Below, one piece after another: positions 17,975-28,159 of a DNA stretch of 64,000 nt (its first letter is position 1; each line of letters starts with the position of its first letter). The notes under the pieces are model-generated. The model searched no databases, had not been told where the DNA came from, and saw only the letters and a program-made list of their open reading frames with translations. Location: NCBI RefSeq assembly GCF_001294575.1, contig NZ_CP012676.1, positions 1,426,001 through 1,490,000 on the forward strand, given 5' to 3'. Made by a program: the position numbers and the translations under genes. The DNA is from Pseudomonas versuta. Its GTDB lineage: Bacteria; Pseudomonadota; Gammaproteobacteria; Pseudomonadales; Pseudomonadaceae.

Positions 17975-19062
17975 TGGCTCATGACGTAACCGACTTCCGC
18001 GATCTGTTCCTTAATGACCGGCCGATGATGGACACCCGCGCGCCGATCGAATTCAACAAAGGCGCCTTCCCTGGCGTGGTCAACCTGCCATTGATGACCG
18101 ATCACGAGCGTGAGCGCGTTGGCACCTGCTACAAGCAGCAGGGTCAGCAGGCCGCCGTGCTGTTGGGCCACCAACTGGTGTCGGGCCAGACCAAAGCCGA
18201 GCGTCTTCAGGCCTGGGCCGACTTTGCCCGCGCCAATCCCGACGGTTGCCTGTATTGCTTTCGCGGCGGCATGCGCTCGCAAATCGTCCAGCAATGGCTC
18301 AAACAGGATGCAGGGATCGACTATCCGCGCGTTACCGGCGGCTACAAGGCATTGCGTGCGTTCCTGATCCAGACCGTCGACGACGCTGTGCAGCAGTGCG
18401 ACCTGATCGTGCTGGGCGGGATGACCGGCACCGGTAAAACCGACGTGCTGGTGCAGCTCGACAATGCCCTGGATCTGGAAGGGCACGCCAATCACCGTGG
18501 TTCAAGCTTCGGCAAGCGTGCTACTGGCCAGCCCTCCAATATCGACTTCGAAAACCGTCTGGCAATCGATGTGTTGAAAAAACGCGCCAGCGGACACGAG
18601 TGCTTCGTGCTGGAAGACGAAAGCCGCACGGTGGGCAGTTGCGCGTTGCCCTTGCCCTTGTATCAGCGCATGCAAGATGCCCCGATGGTCTGGCTTGAAG
18701 ACAGCCTTGAAAGCCGCGTCGAGCGCATTTTGCGTGATTACGTGGTGGAACTGAGCGCCGAATTCACTGCGAAAAACGGTGACCACGGCTTCACCCTGTT
18801 TTCGCAACGCCTGCTCGAAAGCCTGGCCAATATTCAGCGCCGTCTGGGCGGTGAGCGGCATCAGCGTTTGCGGGCAGTGATGGAGGCTGCGCTGCAAGAG
18901 CAGGCGAGTTGCGGGGCGGTGGACCTGCACCGGGTCTGGATCGAAGCGTTGCTGCGCGAATATTACGACCCGATGTATGCCTTTCAGCGCGAGAAAAAAG
19001 GTTCGCGCATTGTCTTCGCCGGCGATCAGGCGGCAGTGCAGGAGTACCTGCGAACCCGGTAA
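17971..19062 (+). CDS. selU: tRNA 2-selenouridine synthase
   Basis: This 363-residue enzyme (MnmH/SelU) replaces the 2-thio group of wobble uridines in tRNA Lys/Glu/Gln with selenium. The N-terminal rhodanese domain carries the reactive cysteine in [10 protein letters not shown] (near residue 93). The second domain has a P-loop, GGMTGTGKT, near residue 150, and [20 protein letters not shown]. It overlaps selD by 4 bp. The pairing with SelD gives a selenouridine pathway independent of selenocysteine incorporation. Confidence 0.95.
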   Translation: MMAHDVTDFRDLFLNDRPMMDTRAPIEFNKGAFPGVVNLPLMTDHERERVGTCYKQQGQQAAVLLGHQLVSGQTKAERLQAWADFARANPDGCLYCFRGGMRSQIVQQWLKQDAGIDYPRVTGGYKALRAFLIQTVDDAVQQCDLIVLGGMTGTGKTDVLVQLDNALDLEGHANHRGSSFGKRATGQPSNIDFENRLAIDVLKKRASGHECFVLEDESRTVGSCALPLPLYQRMQDAPMVWLEDSLESRVERILRDYVVELSAEFTAKNGDHGFTLFSQRLLESLANIQRRLGGERHQRLRAVMEAALQEQASCGAVDLHRVWIEALLREYYDPMYAFQREKKGSRIVFAGDQAAVQEYLRTR

Positions 19063-19188
19063 CGCATTGGCCAAAGCAGTCACTCAGCTTGAGCGGTTTG
19101 ACTATTGTTGCGCAGCCCTCGCAAGGCGATGATCAGCAGGATTTTTCACGGTTCCCATCCTAAAAATAAAGACCGAGGGATTCTGCTG

Positions 19189-20853
19189 ATGCGCGACTAT
19201 CAGACCACGATGGCTGATTTTGATTACCAGCGTACGGTGACGCACGCACTGGCCGGCCATTTAACGGCACTCAATGCATGTGTCGAGTGCTGCGACCGCC
19301 ATGCCTTGGCGGGTCGTATTGCCCTGTTCTGGGAGGGTCGCGACGCCACCGACGCGACCTATACCTTCAGCCGGTTACAGGAGCAGGCAGCACGCTTTGC
19401 CAACTTTTTGCTGGCTCAGGGCGTCAAGCGCGGCGACAAAATAGCGGGCTTGCTGCCACGTAATGTCGAACTTCTGGTCGTGGCCTTCGCCGCCTGGCGA
19501 ATCGGCGCCATCTACCAGCCCCTGTTTACTGCGTTCGGCCCCAAGGCCATCGAACACCGCCTCAACAGTTCGGGGGCGGCGCTGGTGGTGACCGATGCGG
19601 TGAACCGTCCCAAACTCAACGAAGTCAATGCTTGCCCGCCGATTGTCACGGTGGCCGGGGCCAAAGGGCAGGGCCTGGTTCGCGGTGATTTCAGTTTCTG
19701 GGCCGAGCTGGATAACTACCCGCCGGTTTGTGAACCGCTAATGCTGACTGGCGAAGACCCGTTTTTGCTGATGTTCACCTCGGGTACAACCGGGCCGGCG
19801 AAACCGCTTCTGGTACCGCTCAAGGCGATCGTCGCGTTCCAGAGCTATACCCGCGACGCGGTGGATCTGCGCCCTGAAGATTCGTTCTGGAACCTGGCCG
19901 ATCCGGGGTGGGCCTACGGCATTTACTTCGGGATTGCCGGGCCCCTGTCGATGGGCCATCCCATCACTTTCTACGATGGCCCGTTCACGGTTGAAAGCAC
20001 CTGTCGGGTGATCAAAAAATACGGCATCACCAACCTCACCGGCTCGCCCACGGCATATCGCATGCTGATTGCCGCCGGCAGTGCATTCTCGAGCAAGGTC
20101 AAAGGCCAGTTGCGTGCCGTCAGCAGCGCCGGTGAACCGCTGAACCCGGAAGTGATTCGCTGGTTTGCCGATGAGCTCAACGTCACCATCCATGATCACT
20201 ACGGCCAGACCGAAGTCGGCATGGTGCTGTGCAATCACCACGGCCTGGATCATCCGGTACACCTGGGCGCCGCCGGCTTCGCTTCGCCGGGTCACCGGAT
20301 TGTGGTGCTCGATGACAACCATCAGGAGCTACCGGTCGGCCAGCCTGGAATTCTGGCCGTGGACCGCAGCCAGTCGCCAATGTGCTGGTTCGCCGGGTAC
20401 CAGGGGTTCAGTACCAAGGCGTTTGTCGGCAACTACTACTTGAGCGGCGACACCGTGGAGCTGAACCCGGATGGCAGCATCAGTTTTGTCGGCCGCAGCG
20501 ACGATGTGATCACCACTTCCGGTTATCGGGTCGGGCCTTTCGATGTCGAAAGCGCCCTGATCGAACACCCTGCGGTGGTCGAAGCCGCCGTGGTGGGCAA
20601 ACCGGACCCGGAGCGTACCGAACTGGTTAAAGCCTTCGTGGTGCTCAACCCGCAATATCTGGGCGACGCCCAACTGGCTGAGACCCTGCGCCTGCATGTA
20701 CGCCAGCGTCTGGCGGCGCATGCCTATCCCCGTGAAATCGAATTTGTCAGCGAGTTACCGAAAACCCCGAGCGGCAAACTGCAGCGCTTTATTTTGCGCA
20801 ATCAGGAAATCGCCAAGGCTGAACTGGCCGCAAGCGCCAGGGTCACGGCTTAA
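19189..20853 (+). CDS. AMP-forming acyl-CoA synthetase (FadDx-like)
   Basis: This 554-residue ANL-superfamily ligase activates a carboxylic acid to its CoA thioester. Motifs are the P-loop-like FTSGTTGPAK (about residue 198), DHYGQTEVGM (about 335), the YYLSGDTVELNPDG hinge region (about 415) and the C-terminal catalytic lysine in TPSGKLQRF. It is closer to medium-chain or acetyl-CoA synthetase-like enzymes than to FadD. The frame opens at 19105, but ATG 19189 with GAGGGATTCTGCTG is preferred. It heads a five-gene operon whose order matches the P. putida fadDx-fadB2x-fadAx-fadEx-fadB1x cluster, used for branched or short acyl-CoAs such as those from isoleucine. The chain-length assignment is inferred. 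Confidence 0.85.
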   Translation: MRDYQTTMADFDYQRTVTHALAGHLTALNACVECCDRHALAGRIALFWEGRDATDATYTFSRLQEQAARFANFLLAQGVKRGDKIAGLLPRNVELLVVAFAAWRIGAIYQPLFTAFGPKAIEHRLNSSGAALVVTDAVNRPKLNEVNACPPIVTVAGAKGQGLVRGDFSFWAELDNYPPVCEPLMLTGEDPFLLMFTSGTTGPAKPLLVPLKAIVAFQSYTRDAVDLRPEDSFWNLADPGWAYGIYFGIAGPLSMGHPITFYDGPFTVESTCRVIKKYGITNLTGSPTAYRMLIAAGSAFSSKVKGQLRAVSSAGEPLNPEVIRWFADELNVTIHDHYGQTEVGMVLCNHHGLDHPVHLGAAGFASPGHRIVVLDDNHQELPVGQPGILAVDRSQSPMCWFAGYQGFSTKAFVGNYYLSGDTVELNPDGSISFVGRSDDVITTSGYRVGPFDVESALIEHPAVVEAAVVGKPDPERTELVKAFVVLNPQYLGDAQLAETLRLHVRQRLAAHAYPREIEFVSELPKTPSGKLQRFILRNQEIAKAELAASARVTA

Positions 20854-20881
20854 TCGTCAGGCTTGAATTTCAGGACATATC

Positions 20882-21649
20882 ATGCAAATCGAGAACAAGG
20901 TTTTTATCGTCACCGGTGGTGCATCGGGGCTGGGCGCGGCAACGGCCGAGATGCTGGTCAAGGCCGGTGCCCGGGTGATGCTGGTGGACATGAACGCCGA
21001 TGCCGTGGCCGCCCAGGCGACCAGGCTGGGCAGCCAGGCGCGTAGCGCAGTAGCCGATATCAGCCAGGAAGGCGCAGCACAGGCGGCGGTTGAGGCCACG
21101 GTTGCGGCCTTCGGCGCAGTTAACGGGCTGATCAATTGTGCGGGCATTGTGCGCGGCGAAAAGATCCTCGGCAAAAATGGCCCCCATGCCCTGGAAAGCT
21201 TCAGCCAGGTCATCAACGTCAACCTGATCGGCAGTTTCAATATGTTGCGCCTGGCAGCCGAGGCGATTGCTCAAGCCACTGCCGATGCACAGGGTGAACG
21301 CGGCGTGATCATCAATACTGCGTCAGTAGCGGCCTTTGATGGCCAGATTGGCCAGGCAGCCTATGCCGCTTCCAAAGGTGCAATCGCCAGTTTGACCTTG
21401 CCTGCCGCCCGCGAATTGGCGCGTTTCGGCATTCGGGTGATGACCATCGCCCCGGGCATTTTTGAAACCCCGATGATGGCTGGCCTGACACCCGAAGTGC
21501 GTGCATCGCTCGCGGCTGGCGTGCCGTTCCCGCCGCGGTTGGGCAAACCGGACGAATACGCCTCGCTGGTGCGCCACATCATTGAAAACAGCATGCTCAA
21601 TGGCGAGGTGATCCGTCTCGACGGTGCCTTGCGCATGGCCGCCAAATAA
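20882..21649 (+). CDS. 3-hydroxyacyl-CoA dehydrogenase type II-like SDR (FadB2x-like)
   Basis: This 255-residue SDR resembles 17-beta-HSD10/type II 3-hydroxyacyl-CoA dehydrogenase. It has [19 protein letters not shown] (cofactor loop), an NCAG motif ([10 protein letters not shown], about residue 84), Ser in INTASVAAF, and [20 protein letters not shown] with Tyr-x3-Lys. The ending [12 protein letters not shown] is typical of this subfamily. It lies 28 bp after the ligase gene and 10 bp before the thiolase gene. It would oxidise 3-hydroxy(-2-methyl)acyl-CoA before thiolysis. Confidence 0.85.
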   Translation: MQIENKVFIVTGGASGLGAATAEMLVKAGARVMLVDMNADAVAAQATRLGSQARSAVADISQEGAAQAAVEATVAAFGAVNGLINCAGIVRGEKILGKNGPHALESFSQVINVNLIGSFNMLRLAAEAIAQATADAQGERGVIINTASVAAFDGQIGQAAYAASKGAIASLTLPAARELARFGIRVMTIAPGIFETPMMAGLTPEVRASLAAGVPFPPRLGKPDEYASLVRHIIENSMLNGEVIRLDGALRMAAK

Positions 21650-21659
21650 GAGGTATGAA

Positions 21660-22853
21660 ATGACAATTACCAACGATCCAGTCGTCATTGTGAGTGTCGC
21701 GCGTACGCCCATGGGCGGCTTTCAGGGCGACTTTAAAGGTCTGACGGCACCGCAACTGGGTGCCGCCGCCATACGGGCAGCGGTCGAACGCGCAGGTGTG
21801 GCGCCCGATGGCGTGGAAGAAGTGTTGTTCGGTTGCGTGCTGTCGGCCGGTCTCGGTCAGGCGCCTGCCCGCCAGGCCGCCCTGGGGGCAGGCCTGGACA
21901 AGGGCACGCGTTGCACCACCCTGAACAAGATGTGTGGCTCGGGTATGGAGGCCGCCATTCTGGGGCACGACCGGCTGCTGGCCGGCAGCGTCGATGTGGT
22001 GGTGGCGGGCGGCATGGAGAGCATGTCCAACGCGCCTTATTTGCTCGACCGTGCCCGCAGCGGTTACCGCATGGGTCACGGCCGGGTGCTGGACCACATG
22101 TTTCTCGATGGACTGGAAGACGCTTACGATCGTGGTCGCCTGATGGGCACTTTTGCCGAAGATTGCGCCCAGGCTCATGGCTTCACCCGTGAAGCCCAGG
22201 ACGCATTTGCCGTGGCTTCGCTGACCCGCGCGCAGCAAGCGATCAAGGATGGCCGTTTTAGTGCCGAGATCGTGCCGGTGGCGGTGACTGTCGCCAAAGA
22301 GCAGCGCCTGATCAGTGATGACGAGCAGCCGCCCAAAGCCAATCCGGCAAAAATCCCGACCTTGAAGCCGGCCTTCCGTGACGGCGGAACGGTGACTGCG
22401 GCCAACTCCAGTTCTATTTCCGACGGTGCGGCGGCCCTGGTATTGATGCGCAGCTCGCAAGCGCAAAAACGCGGTCTCAAACCATTGGCGGTCATCCACG
22501 GCCATGCGGCCTTTGCCGACGAGCCCGGACTATTCCCCACGGCACCTGTGGGCGCGATCAAACGGCTGATGACCAAGACCGGCTGGAACCTGGGTGATGT
22601 CGACCTGTTTGAAATCAACGAAGCCTTTGCGGTGGTCAGTCTGGTGACCATGAGTGAGCTGCAGATCCCCCACAGCAAGGTCAATATCTACGGCGGCGCC
22701 TGTGCCCTGGGCCACCCGATTGGTGCTTCAGGGGCGCGGATTCTGGTGACTCTGATTTCTGCCCTGCGCCAGCAGCACCTCAAGTGTGGCGTCGCAGCGA
22801 TCTGCATTGGCGGCGGTGAAGCGACGGCCATTGCCGTTGAATGTGTGTACTAA
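21660..22853 (+). CDS. Acetyl-CoA C-acyltransferase (thiolase; FadAx-like)
   Basis: This degradative or biosynthetic thiolase has 397 residues. The nucleophilic cysteine lies in LNKMCGSGMEAA (about residue 95). The second site is CALGHPIGASGARI with its His (about 355), and the third is CIGGGEA with its Cys (about 385). The ATG at 21660 has an AGAGGT ribosome site, and an in-frame start at 21624 would overlap the SDR gene. It completes the beta-oxidation set with the flanking SDR and acyl-CoA dehydrogenase genes. Confidence 0.92.
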   Translation: MTITNDPVVIVSVARTPMGGFQGDFKGLTAPQLGAAAIRAAVERAGVAPDGVEEVLFGCVLSAGLGQAPARQAALGAGLDKGTRCTTLNKMCGSGMEAAILGHDRLLAGSVDVVVAGGMESMSNAPYLLDRARSGYRMGHGRVLDHMFLDGLEDAYDRGRLMGTFAEDCAQAHGFTREAQDAFAVASLTRAQQAIKDGRFSAEIVPVAVTVAKEQRLISDDEQPPKANPAKIPTLKPAFRDGGTVTAANSSSISDGAAALVLMRSSQAQKRGLKPLAVIHGHAAFADEPGLFPTAPVGAIKRLMTKTGWNLGDVDLFEINEAFAVVSLVTMSELQIPHSKVNIYGGACALGHPIGASGARILVTLISALRQQHLKCGVAAICIGGGEATAIAVECVY

Positions 22854-22862
22854 GGAATTCCT

Positions 22863-23990
22863 ATGCTTGCCACATCAGAACAATTACAGATTCGCGACGC
22901 GGCGCAGCAGTTTGCCCAAGAGCGTTTGAAACCGTTCGCGGCCGAGTGGGACAAGCAGCATCGCTTCCCGCGCGAGGCCATTAACGAGATGGCCGAGCTG
23001 GGTTTCTTCGGCATGTTGGTGCCGGAAGAGTGGGGCGGTTGTGATACGGGCTATCAGGCTTACGCCATGGCCCTGGAAGAAATTGCCGCTGGCGATGGCT
23101 CCTGTTCGACGATCATGAGCGTGCACAACTCGGTGGGTTGTGTGCCGATTCTCAAGTACGGCACCGAGCAGCACAAACGCGAGTTTCTTGTGCCGCTGGC
23201 CAGTGGTGCAATGCTGGGTGCCTTTGCCCTGACCGAGCCGCAAGCCGGCTCTGATGCCAGCGACCTGAAAACCCGGGCTCGCCGTGAAGGCGACCATTAC
23301 GTGCTCAACGGCTGCAAACAGTTCATCACCTCGGGGCAAAATGCCGGTGTAGTGATTGTGTTTGCCGTCACAGATCCTGCAGCCGGTAAACGCGGAATCA
23401 CGGCCTTTATCGTGCCCACGGATTCCCCGGGCTACAGCGTGGCGCGGGTTGAAGACAAACTGGGTCAGCACGCATCGGACACCTGTCAGATTCTGTTCAC
23501 TGACCTGAAAGTTCCGCTGGCCAACCGCCTGGGGGAAGAAGGGCAGGGCTACAAGATTGCCCTGGGCAACCTGGAGGGCGGTCGCATCGGGATTGCCTCA
23601 CAAGCCGTCGGCATGGCTCGCGCAGCCTTTGAGGCTGCCCGCGACTATGCCCGCGAGCGCGTGACATTCGGTCAGCCGCTAATTGAGCATCAGGCGGTCG
23701 CTTTTCGCCTGGCAGACATGGCCACCGAAATCGCCGTGGCCCGGCAAATGGTGCGCTACGCCGCTGCTCTGCGTGACAGCGGGCAATCGGCGTTGGTCGA
23801 GGCATCACAGGCCAAACTGTTCGCCTCGGAAATGGCCGAGCGCGTGTGTTCCCGGGCGTTGCAAACCCTGGGCGGTTATGGCTACCTGAACGACTTCCCG
23901 CTGGAGCGGATCTATCGCGATGTGCGGGTATGCCAGATCTACGAAGGCACCAGCGATATCCAGCGCATGGTTATTGCACGCAATCTTTGA
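22863..23990 (+). CDS. Acyl-CoA dehydrogenase (FadEx-like, short/branched chain)
   Basis: This 375-residue FAD enzyme introduces the 2,3-double bond and passes electrons to ETF. Blocks are [16 protein letters not shown] (FAD contact, about residue 125), GLxxxxG-like regions, [24 protein letters not shown], and the ending [41 protein letters not shown]. The catalytic Glu is expected in the IYEGTSDIQ block. It starts 10 bp after the thiolase stop. It belongs to the short/branched-chain group by overall look; the substrate is inferred from the operon. Confidence 0.92.
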   Translation: MLATSEQLQIRDAAQQFAQERLKPFAAEWDKQHRFPREAINEMAELGFFGMLVPEEWGGCDTGYQAYAMALEEIAAGDGSCSTIMSVHNSVGCVPILKYGTEQHKREFLVPLASGAMLGAFALTEPQAGSDASDLKTRARREGDHYVLNGCKQFITSGQNAGVVIVFAVTDPAAGKRGITAFIVPTDSPGYSVARVEDKLGQHASDTCQILFTDLKVPLANRLGEEGQGYKIALGNLEGGRIGIASQAVGMARAAFEAARDYARERVTFGQPLIEHQAVAFRLADMATEIAVARQMVRYAAALRDSGQSALVEASQAKLFASEMAERVCSRALQTLGGYGYLNDFPLERIYRDVRVCQIYEGTSDIQRMVIARNL

Positions 23991-24006
23991 ATTGAGGACC
24001 TGAACG

Positions 24007-24780
24007 ATGAGCTACGAAACCATTCTGCTGGACATACACGGGCATGTTGGCCTGATTACACTGAACCGGCCGCAGGCACTCAACGCCCTGAATGCGCAAC
24101 TGATCAATGAAGTGAACCATGCGCTGGACAAGCTGGAAGCCGATAACGCAATTGGCTGCATCGTTATCACCGGTTCAAGAAAATCCTTTGCTGCGGGCGC
24201 AGACATCAAAGAAATGGCCGACCTGACCTACCCGCAAATCTATCTGGAAGACCTGTTCTCGGACAGTGATCGAGTGGCAACACGACGCAAGCCGATCATT
24301 GCGGCAGTCGCCGGTTTTGCTTTGGGCGGCGGCTGTGAACTGGCGATGATGTGCGACTTTATACTGGCGGGCGACAACGCCAAATTCGGGCAGCCGGAAA
24401 TCAATCTCGGGGTGCTGCCGGGCATGGGCGGAACCCAGCGCCTTACCCGTGCAGTGGGCAAGGCCAAGGCGATGGAAATGTGCCTCAGCGGGCGTTTGAT
24501 CGGTGCTGAAGAAGCTGAGCGTTCAGGTCTGGTGGCCCGCGTAGTGCCGGTGGATGAACTGCTGGAAGAAGCCTTGAAAGTTGCAGCAACCATTGCCAAA
24601 AAATCGCTGCCGGTGCTGATGCTGACCAAAGAAAGCGTCAACCGTGCATTCGAAGTCAGCTTGTCGGAAGGCGTGCGCTTTGAGCGCCGGGTATTCCACT
24701 CGCTGTTTGCCACCCACGACCAGAAAGAAGGCATGGCAGCGTTCGTCGGCAAGCGCGAAGCGCAGTTTAAAAACCAGTAA
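24007..24780 (+). CDS. Enoyl-CoA hydratase (FadB1x/crotonase family)
   Basis: This 257-residue crotonase hydrates the enoyl-CoA produced by the upstream dehydrogenase. The oxyanion-hole and active-site features are [14 protein letters not shown] (about residue 60), [19 protein letters not shown] (about 100), and the two catalytic glutamates in [19 protein letters not shown] (about 130-150). The C-terminus [24 protein letters not shown] is typical of short-chain enoyl-CoA hydratase. Last gene of the operon, followed by a REP palindrome. Confidence 0.93.
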   Translation: MSYETILLDIHGHVGLITLNRPQALNALNAQLINEVNHALDKLEADNAIGCIVITGSRKSFAAGADIKEMADLTYPQIYLEDLFSDSDRVATRRKPIIAAVAGFALGGGCELAMMCDFILAGDNAKFGQPEINLGVLPGMGGTQRLTRAVGKAKAMEMCLSGRLIGAEEAERSGLVARVVPVDELLEEALKVAATIAKKSLPVLMLTKESVNRAFEVSLSEGVRFERRVFHSLFATHDQKEGMAAFVGKREAQFKNQ

Positions 24781-24792
24781 CCCCCCCCCGGC

Positions 24793-24850
24793 TGTAGGAG
24801 CGAGCTTGCCTCGCGAGCTTTAAAGGCTCGCGAGGCAAGTTCGCGCCTAC
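24793..24850. repeat. REP palindrome (TGTAGGAGCGAGCTTGCCTCG type)
   Basis: The inverted repeat TGTAGGAGCGAGCTTGCCTCG ... CGAGGCAAGTTCGCGCCTAC has a TTTAAA-containing centre. It is the same family as the 9.6 kb element but with CCTCG arms and two mismatches. It lies between convergent genes and follows a run of nine C residues. Confidence 0.8.
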
Positions 24851-24859
24851 GGGTTTTTG

Positions 24860-26011
24860 TCAGATCAGATAGTTCTTCAGCTCCCGCGCGATGACCATGC
24901 GTTGAATCTCGCTCGATCCTTCATAGATCTGGGTGATTCGCGCGTCGCGGTAGTAGCGCTCTACCGGATAGTCTTCGAGGTAGCCATAGCCACCATGGAT
25001 CTGTATGGCTTTGGAACACACAAATTCGGCTATTTCCGAGGCAAACAGCTTGGCTTGCGAGGCCTCTGACAGGCACGGTTTACCCGCGCTGCGCAGTCGG
25101 GCTGCATGCAGGATCAGCAGCCGGGCCGCGTTGAGCCGGGTTTGCATGTCGGCCAGCATGTTGGCGACGCTCTGGTGTTCGATGATCGCTTTGTCGAACT
25201 GCACCCGGTCACGGGCGTACCCCAGTGCTGCTTCAAACGCTGCACGGGCAATACCCAGTGCTTGCGCTGCAATGCCTATGCGGCCGCCTTCAAGGTTGGA
25301 CAGGGCGATTGCCAGCCCTTTGCCGCGCTCACCCAGCAAGTTGGCCTCAGGGACCGTGCAGTTGCTTAACGTTACGGCACAGGTGTCCGAGGCGCGGATG
25401 CCCATTTTGTGTTCAGTACGGTCGACGATAAAACCGGGAGTGTCGGTGGGCACCAGGAATGCCGAGAGGCCTTTTTTGCCCAGTTGCGGATCGGTGACGG
25501 CAAACACAATGGCCAGTTTTGCGCGTCTGCCATTGCTGACGAATTGTTTGGCGCCGTTGATTACCCATTGACCGTCACGCAACTCGGCGCGGGTGCGCAG
25601 GTTGTGCGCTTCCGATCCGGCCTGGGGTTCGGTCAGGCAGAAACAGCCGATGGTCTGGCCGCTTGCAAGGTCCGCCAGCCAGGTTTCTTTCTGCGCCTGA
25701 CTGCCATATTTGAGGATGGGGCCGCAGCCAACCGAGTTGTGGATGCTCATCAGTGCGCCCGTCGCACCATCACCGGCAGAAATCTCTTCGACAGCCAGGG
25801 CGTAAGCCACGTAGTCGACGTAGGTGCCGCCCCATTCTTCGGGCACCACCATGCCCAGAAGGCCGAGTTCGCCCATCTTGGAGACCAGTGCGTCGTCGAT
25901 CCAGCCGGCCTTTTCCCAGGCCTGGGCGTGGGGGGCTATTTCGCGACGGGCAAAGTCTCGGGCCATGTCGCGGATCATCACTTGTTCTTCTGTCAGTTCG
26001 AGGTCTTGCAT
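24860..26011 (-). CDS. Acyl-CoA dehydrogenase (probable isobutyryl-/short-chain)
   Basis: This second acyl-CoA dehydrogenase has 383 residues and begins [20 protein letters not shown]. Its blocks are [43 protein letters not shown] and [42 protein letters not shown]. It is clearly different from the FadEx-like enzyme 870 bp away, so it is not a recent duplicate. It starts 3 bp after the stop of the 3-hydroxyisobutyryl-CoA hydrolase-like gene, forming a two-gene unit. That partner suggests a role in valine-type (isobutyryl-CoA) degradation, an inference. Confidence 0.9.
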   Translation of the reverse strand: MQDLELTEEQVMIRDMARDFARREIAPHAQAWEKAGWIDDALVSKMGELGLLGMVVPEEWGGTYVDYVAYALAVEEISAGDGATGALMSIHNSVGCGPILKYGSQAQKETWLADLASGQTIGCFCLTEPQAGSEAHNLRTRAELRDGQWVINGAKQFVSNGRRAKLAIVFAVTDPQLGKKGLSAFLVPTDTPGFIVDRTEHKMGIRASDTCAVTLSNCTVPEANLLGERGKGLAIALSNLEGGRIGIAAQALGIARAAFEAALGYARDRVQFDKAIIEHQSVANMLADMQTRLNAARLLILHAARLRSAGKPCLSEASQAKLFASEIAEFVCSKAIQIHGGYGYLEDYPVERYYRDARITQIYEGSSEIQRMVIARELKNYLI

Positions 26012-26014
26012 GGC

Positions 26015-27121
26015 TCAGACTCCTTGCTGTTTGAAGTGGGTGAAGAAGCTGGCCACATGGGCCGGATCAAGTTCGTCGAGGGTGGCCGGGTTCCAGTGCG
26101 GGGTCTTGTCCTTGTCGATAATCAGCGCGCGTACGCCTTCGATCAGATCGCCGCGATCAAACCACTGGCGGTCAAGATGCAGTTCAAGGGCAAAGCACTG
26201 TTCAAGTTTGAGTTCGCGGCCATAGCGCAGCATCTGCAGGGTCACAGCCATGCCCAATGGCGAGCGCGTCTGTAGCAGGTCGGCGGTTTCAAGTGCCCAT
26301 GCCCGGCTTTCGGGAGCTGTTACCGCGCGCAGGCCGGCGACGATGGCGGGCACGCTGTCGAGGGCGAAAACCTGATCAATCAAGGGGCGTAATTTGGCCA
26401 GCGGAGCGTCGGGCAACGTTTGCATGGCGAAAGTGGCCAGCAGCTGCTGGAGGTCTTCAAGCGGGGTTTGGTGCCATTGCAGCGAGTCGAGGCTTTGATC
26501 CAGCTCAGGCAGTCTGGCGCTTTCGGTGTACCAGTCGGCAAGGCCGCAATACAGTGCATCACTGGCGCGGATCTGGACACCGCTGACCCCCAGGTAGGTG
26601 CCCAGCTGGCCAGGGGCTCGGGTCAGGAAGTAGCTGCCACCGACGTCCGGAAAATAACCGATCGCGACTTCGGGCATTGCCAGGCGGCTGCGCTCTGTTA
26701 CCAGCCGCAGATCTGCGCCCTGGGCCAGGCCCATGCCGCCGCCCAGGACGTAGCCGTCCATCAGCGCGAGTACCGGTTTGGCGTAGTGATGCAGGGTCAG
26801 GTCGAGGGCGTACTCTTCTTCAAAAAAGGTGGTATGCAGGCTGCCACCGCTCTTGTAGCTGTCATACAACGAGCGAATGTCGCCGCCGGCGCAGAAGGCT
26901 TTTTCACCTGCTCCACGCAACACGACAGCCTTGATTGTTGAATCCTGAGCCCATGCATCGAGATGCTGCTGAAGGCTGCGCACCATATCCAGGTCAATGG
27001 CGTTGAGGCCGCCGGGGCGGTTCAGGGTCAGGTGGCCAATATGGTTACGTACCTGGGCCAGGACCGTGTTTTGAGCCGGCTCGATATCCTGTGTCGGTGA
27101 GGATGAAACCTGAGCAGTCAT
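26015..27121 (-). CDS. 3-hydroxyisobutyryl-CoA hydrolase / enoyl-CoA hydratase-isomerase family (ECH_2)
   Basis: This 368-residue crotonase-fold protein is much longer than a simple enoyl-CoA hydratase, as in the HIBCH group. Diagnostic parts are FCAGGDIRSLYDS (about residue 80), MDGYVLGGGMGLAQGADLRLVTE (about 120) and AMPEVAIGYFPDVGGSYFLTR with the Glu and Asp used for hydrolysis. The C-terminal extension has RALIIDKDKTPHWNPATL. GTG 27124 and ATG 27121 are both open; AGGGAG spacing favours the ATG. Cotranscribed with the following acyl-CoA dehydrogenase. Valine catabolism is likely. Confidence 0.88.
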   Translation of the reverse strand: MTAQVSSSPTQDIEPAQNTVLAQVRNHIGHLTLNRPGGLNAIDLDMVRSLQQHLDAWAQDSTIKAVVLRGAGEKAFCAGGDIRSLYDSYKSGGSLHTTFFEEEYALDLTLHHYAKPVLALMDGYVLGGGMGLAQGADLRLVTERSRLAMPEVAIGYFPDVGGSYFLTRAPGQLGTYLGVSGVQIRASDALYCGLADWYTESARLPELDQSLDSLQWHQTPLEDLQQLLATFAMQTLPDAPLAKLRPLIDQVFALDSVPAIVAGLRAVTAPESRAWALETADLLQTRSPLGMAVTLQMLRYGRELKLEQCFALELHLDRQWFDRGDLIEGVRALIIDKDKTPHWNPATLDELDPAHVASFFTHFKQQGV

Positions 27122-27185
27122 CACTAACTCCCTGCTTTGTCTTGTTATTAGGGGGTGTTCGCGGGCGAACGATAGACGATGCTAA

Positions 27186-27266
27186 CAGTGCAAATTTGCA
27201 CTGTACAACCCTGATAAGTGCAGGGCTGGTGTGCATTTTTGCATGTCGGGAGTGCAGTAATGTGCA
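27186..27266. promoter_or_regulatory. Perfect 18-bp palindrome and TGCA cluster in the promoter region of the HIBCH/acyl-CoA dehydrogenase operon
   Basis: CAGTGCAAATTTGCACTG (27186-27203) is a perfect palindrome about 65 bp upstream of the operon start. Five more TGCA tetramers, two of them forming GTGCATTTTTGCAT, follow within 65 bp. The arrangement suggests a dimeric repressor or activator with an auxiliary site. The protein is unknown. Confidence 0.5.
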
Positions 27267-27269
27267 GGG

Positions 27270-28040
27270 TTACTGCGCCAACCAGCCACCGTCGACATTC
27301 CACGCCGCGCCGCGTACCTGACTGCCGGCCTCGCTGCACAAAAACAGCACCAGCTCACCCAGTTGCGGCGGGGTGACGAACTCCAGCGAGGGTTGCTTCT
27401 CTGCCAGCAGGTCATGTTGCGCCTGATAGGGGTCGATACCCTGGCTGATACGTTGATCAATCTGTTTCTGGACCAGCGGGGTCAGCACCCAGCCAGGGCA
27501 AATCGCGTTGCAGGTGATGTTGCTGGTGGCGGTTTCAAGGCCCACGACTTTGGTCAGGCCGATCACGCCATGTTTGGCTGCTACATAAGCGGCTTTGCCG
27601 ACCGAGCCAACCAGGCCATGCACCGAGGCAATATTGACGATGCGGCCCCAGCCGCGTTTGCGCATGCCCGGCAAGGCAAGGCGGGTGCTGTGAAATACCG
27701 CAGACAGGTTGATCGCGATGATTGAGTCCCAGCGTTCTACCGGGAACTCTTCAACGCTTGAGACATGTTGAATGCCAGCGTTATTGACCAGAATGTCGAT
27801 GCCGCCGAATTCGCGTTCGGCATAGCTGAGCATGTCGGCGATTTGCGCGGGGTCACTGACATCTGCCGGATGATGGCCAACCTTGCCACCGAATTGTTCC
27901 AGCTCGGCAACGACTTTGCTGGCGTCGCCAAAACCGTTGAGTATCAGGTCGGCGCCAGCCCGGGCCAGACTCTGTGCGATGCCCAGGCCGATGCCGCTGG
28001 TGGAACCGGTAACCAGTGCAGTTTTACCCTCAAGGCTCAT
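27270..28040 (-). CDS. hbdH: D-beta-hydroxybutyrate dehydrogenase
   Basis: This 256-residue NAD-dependent SDR interconverts 3-hydroxybutyrate and acetoacetate. It has TGSTSGIGLGIAQSLA (cofactor loop), NNAGIQHVSSVEEFP (about residue 88), Ser in NIASVHGLVGS, and YVAAKHGVIGLTKVVGLE with Tyr-x3-Lys. The AICPGWVLTPLVQKQI and Q-rich segment and the ending AAWNVDGGWLAQ are hallmarks of hydroxybutyrate dehydrogenases. ATG 28040 has a TGAGGAATTGATC site. No acetoacetate:CoA transferase gene adjoins it in the window. The SDR family is certain; the specific activity is very likely. Confidence 0.9.
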   Translation of the reverse strand: MSLEGKTALVTGSTSGIGLGIAQSLARAGADLILNGFGDASKVVAELEQFGGKVGHHPADVSDPAQIADMLSYAEREFGGIDILVNNAGIQHVSSVEEFPVERWDSIIAINLSAVFHSTRLALPGMRKRGWGRIVNIASVHGLVGSVGKAAYVAAKHGVIGLTKVVGLETATSNITCNAICPGWVLTPLVQKQIDQRISQGIDPYQAQHDLLAEKQPSLEFVTPPQLGELVLFLCSEAGSQVRGAAWNVDGGWLAQ

Positions 28041-28115
28041 GATCAATTCCTCAGGTGAGACACGATGGATTCGTGGATGAGGAAACGTAGCACGAGGTTT
28101 GCAATCGCGGATACG

Positions 28116-28144
28116 AAACGGCCCGCCAAAAGGCGGGCCGTTTT
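28116..28144 (-). terminator. Intrinsic terminator downstream of ppiC
   Basis: AAACGGCCCGCC-AAAA-GGCGGGCCGTTTT is a strong GC-rich inverted repeat with A/T runs on both sides, just after the ppiC stop on the minus strand. It insulates hbdH from ppiC. Confidence 0.85.
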
Positions 28145-28159
28145 CACGCAGGGCCGGGA

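Noticed and set aside
28088..28103. A sigma-54-like promoter (TAGCACG-N4-TTGCA) near hbdH, which in other pseudomonads can be RpoN-dependent.
   Set aside because: It points to the plus strand, away from hbdH, towards the 3' end of ppiC; no plus-strand gene follows. One conserved base is also wrong.
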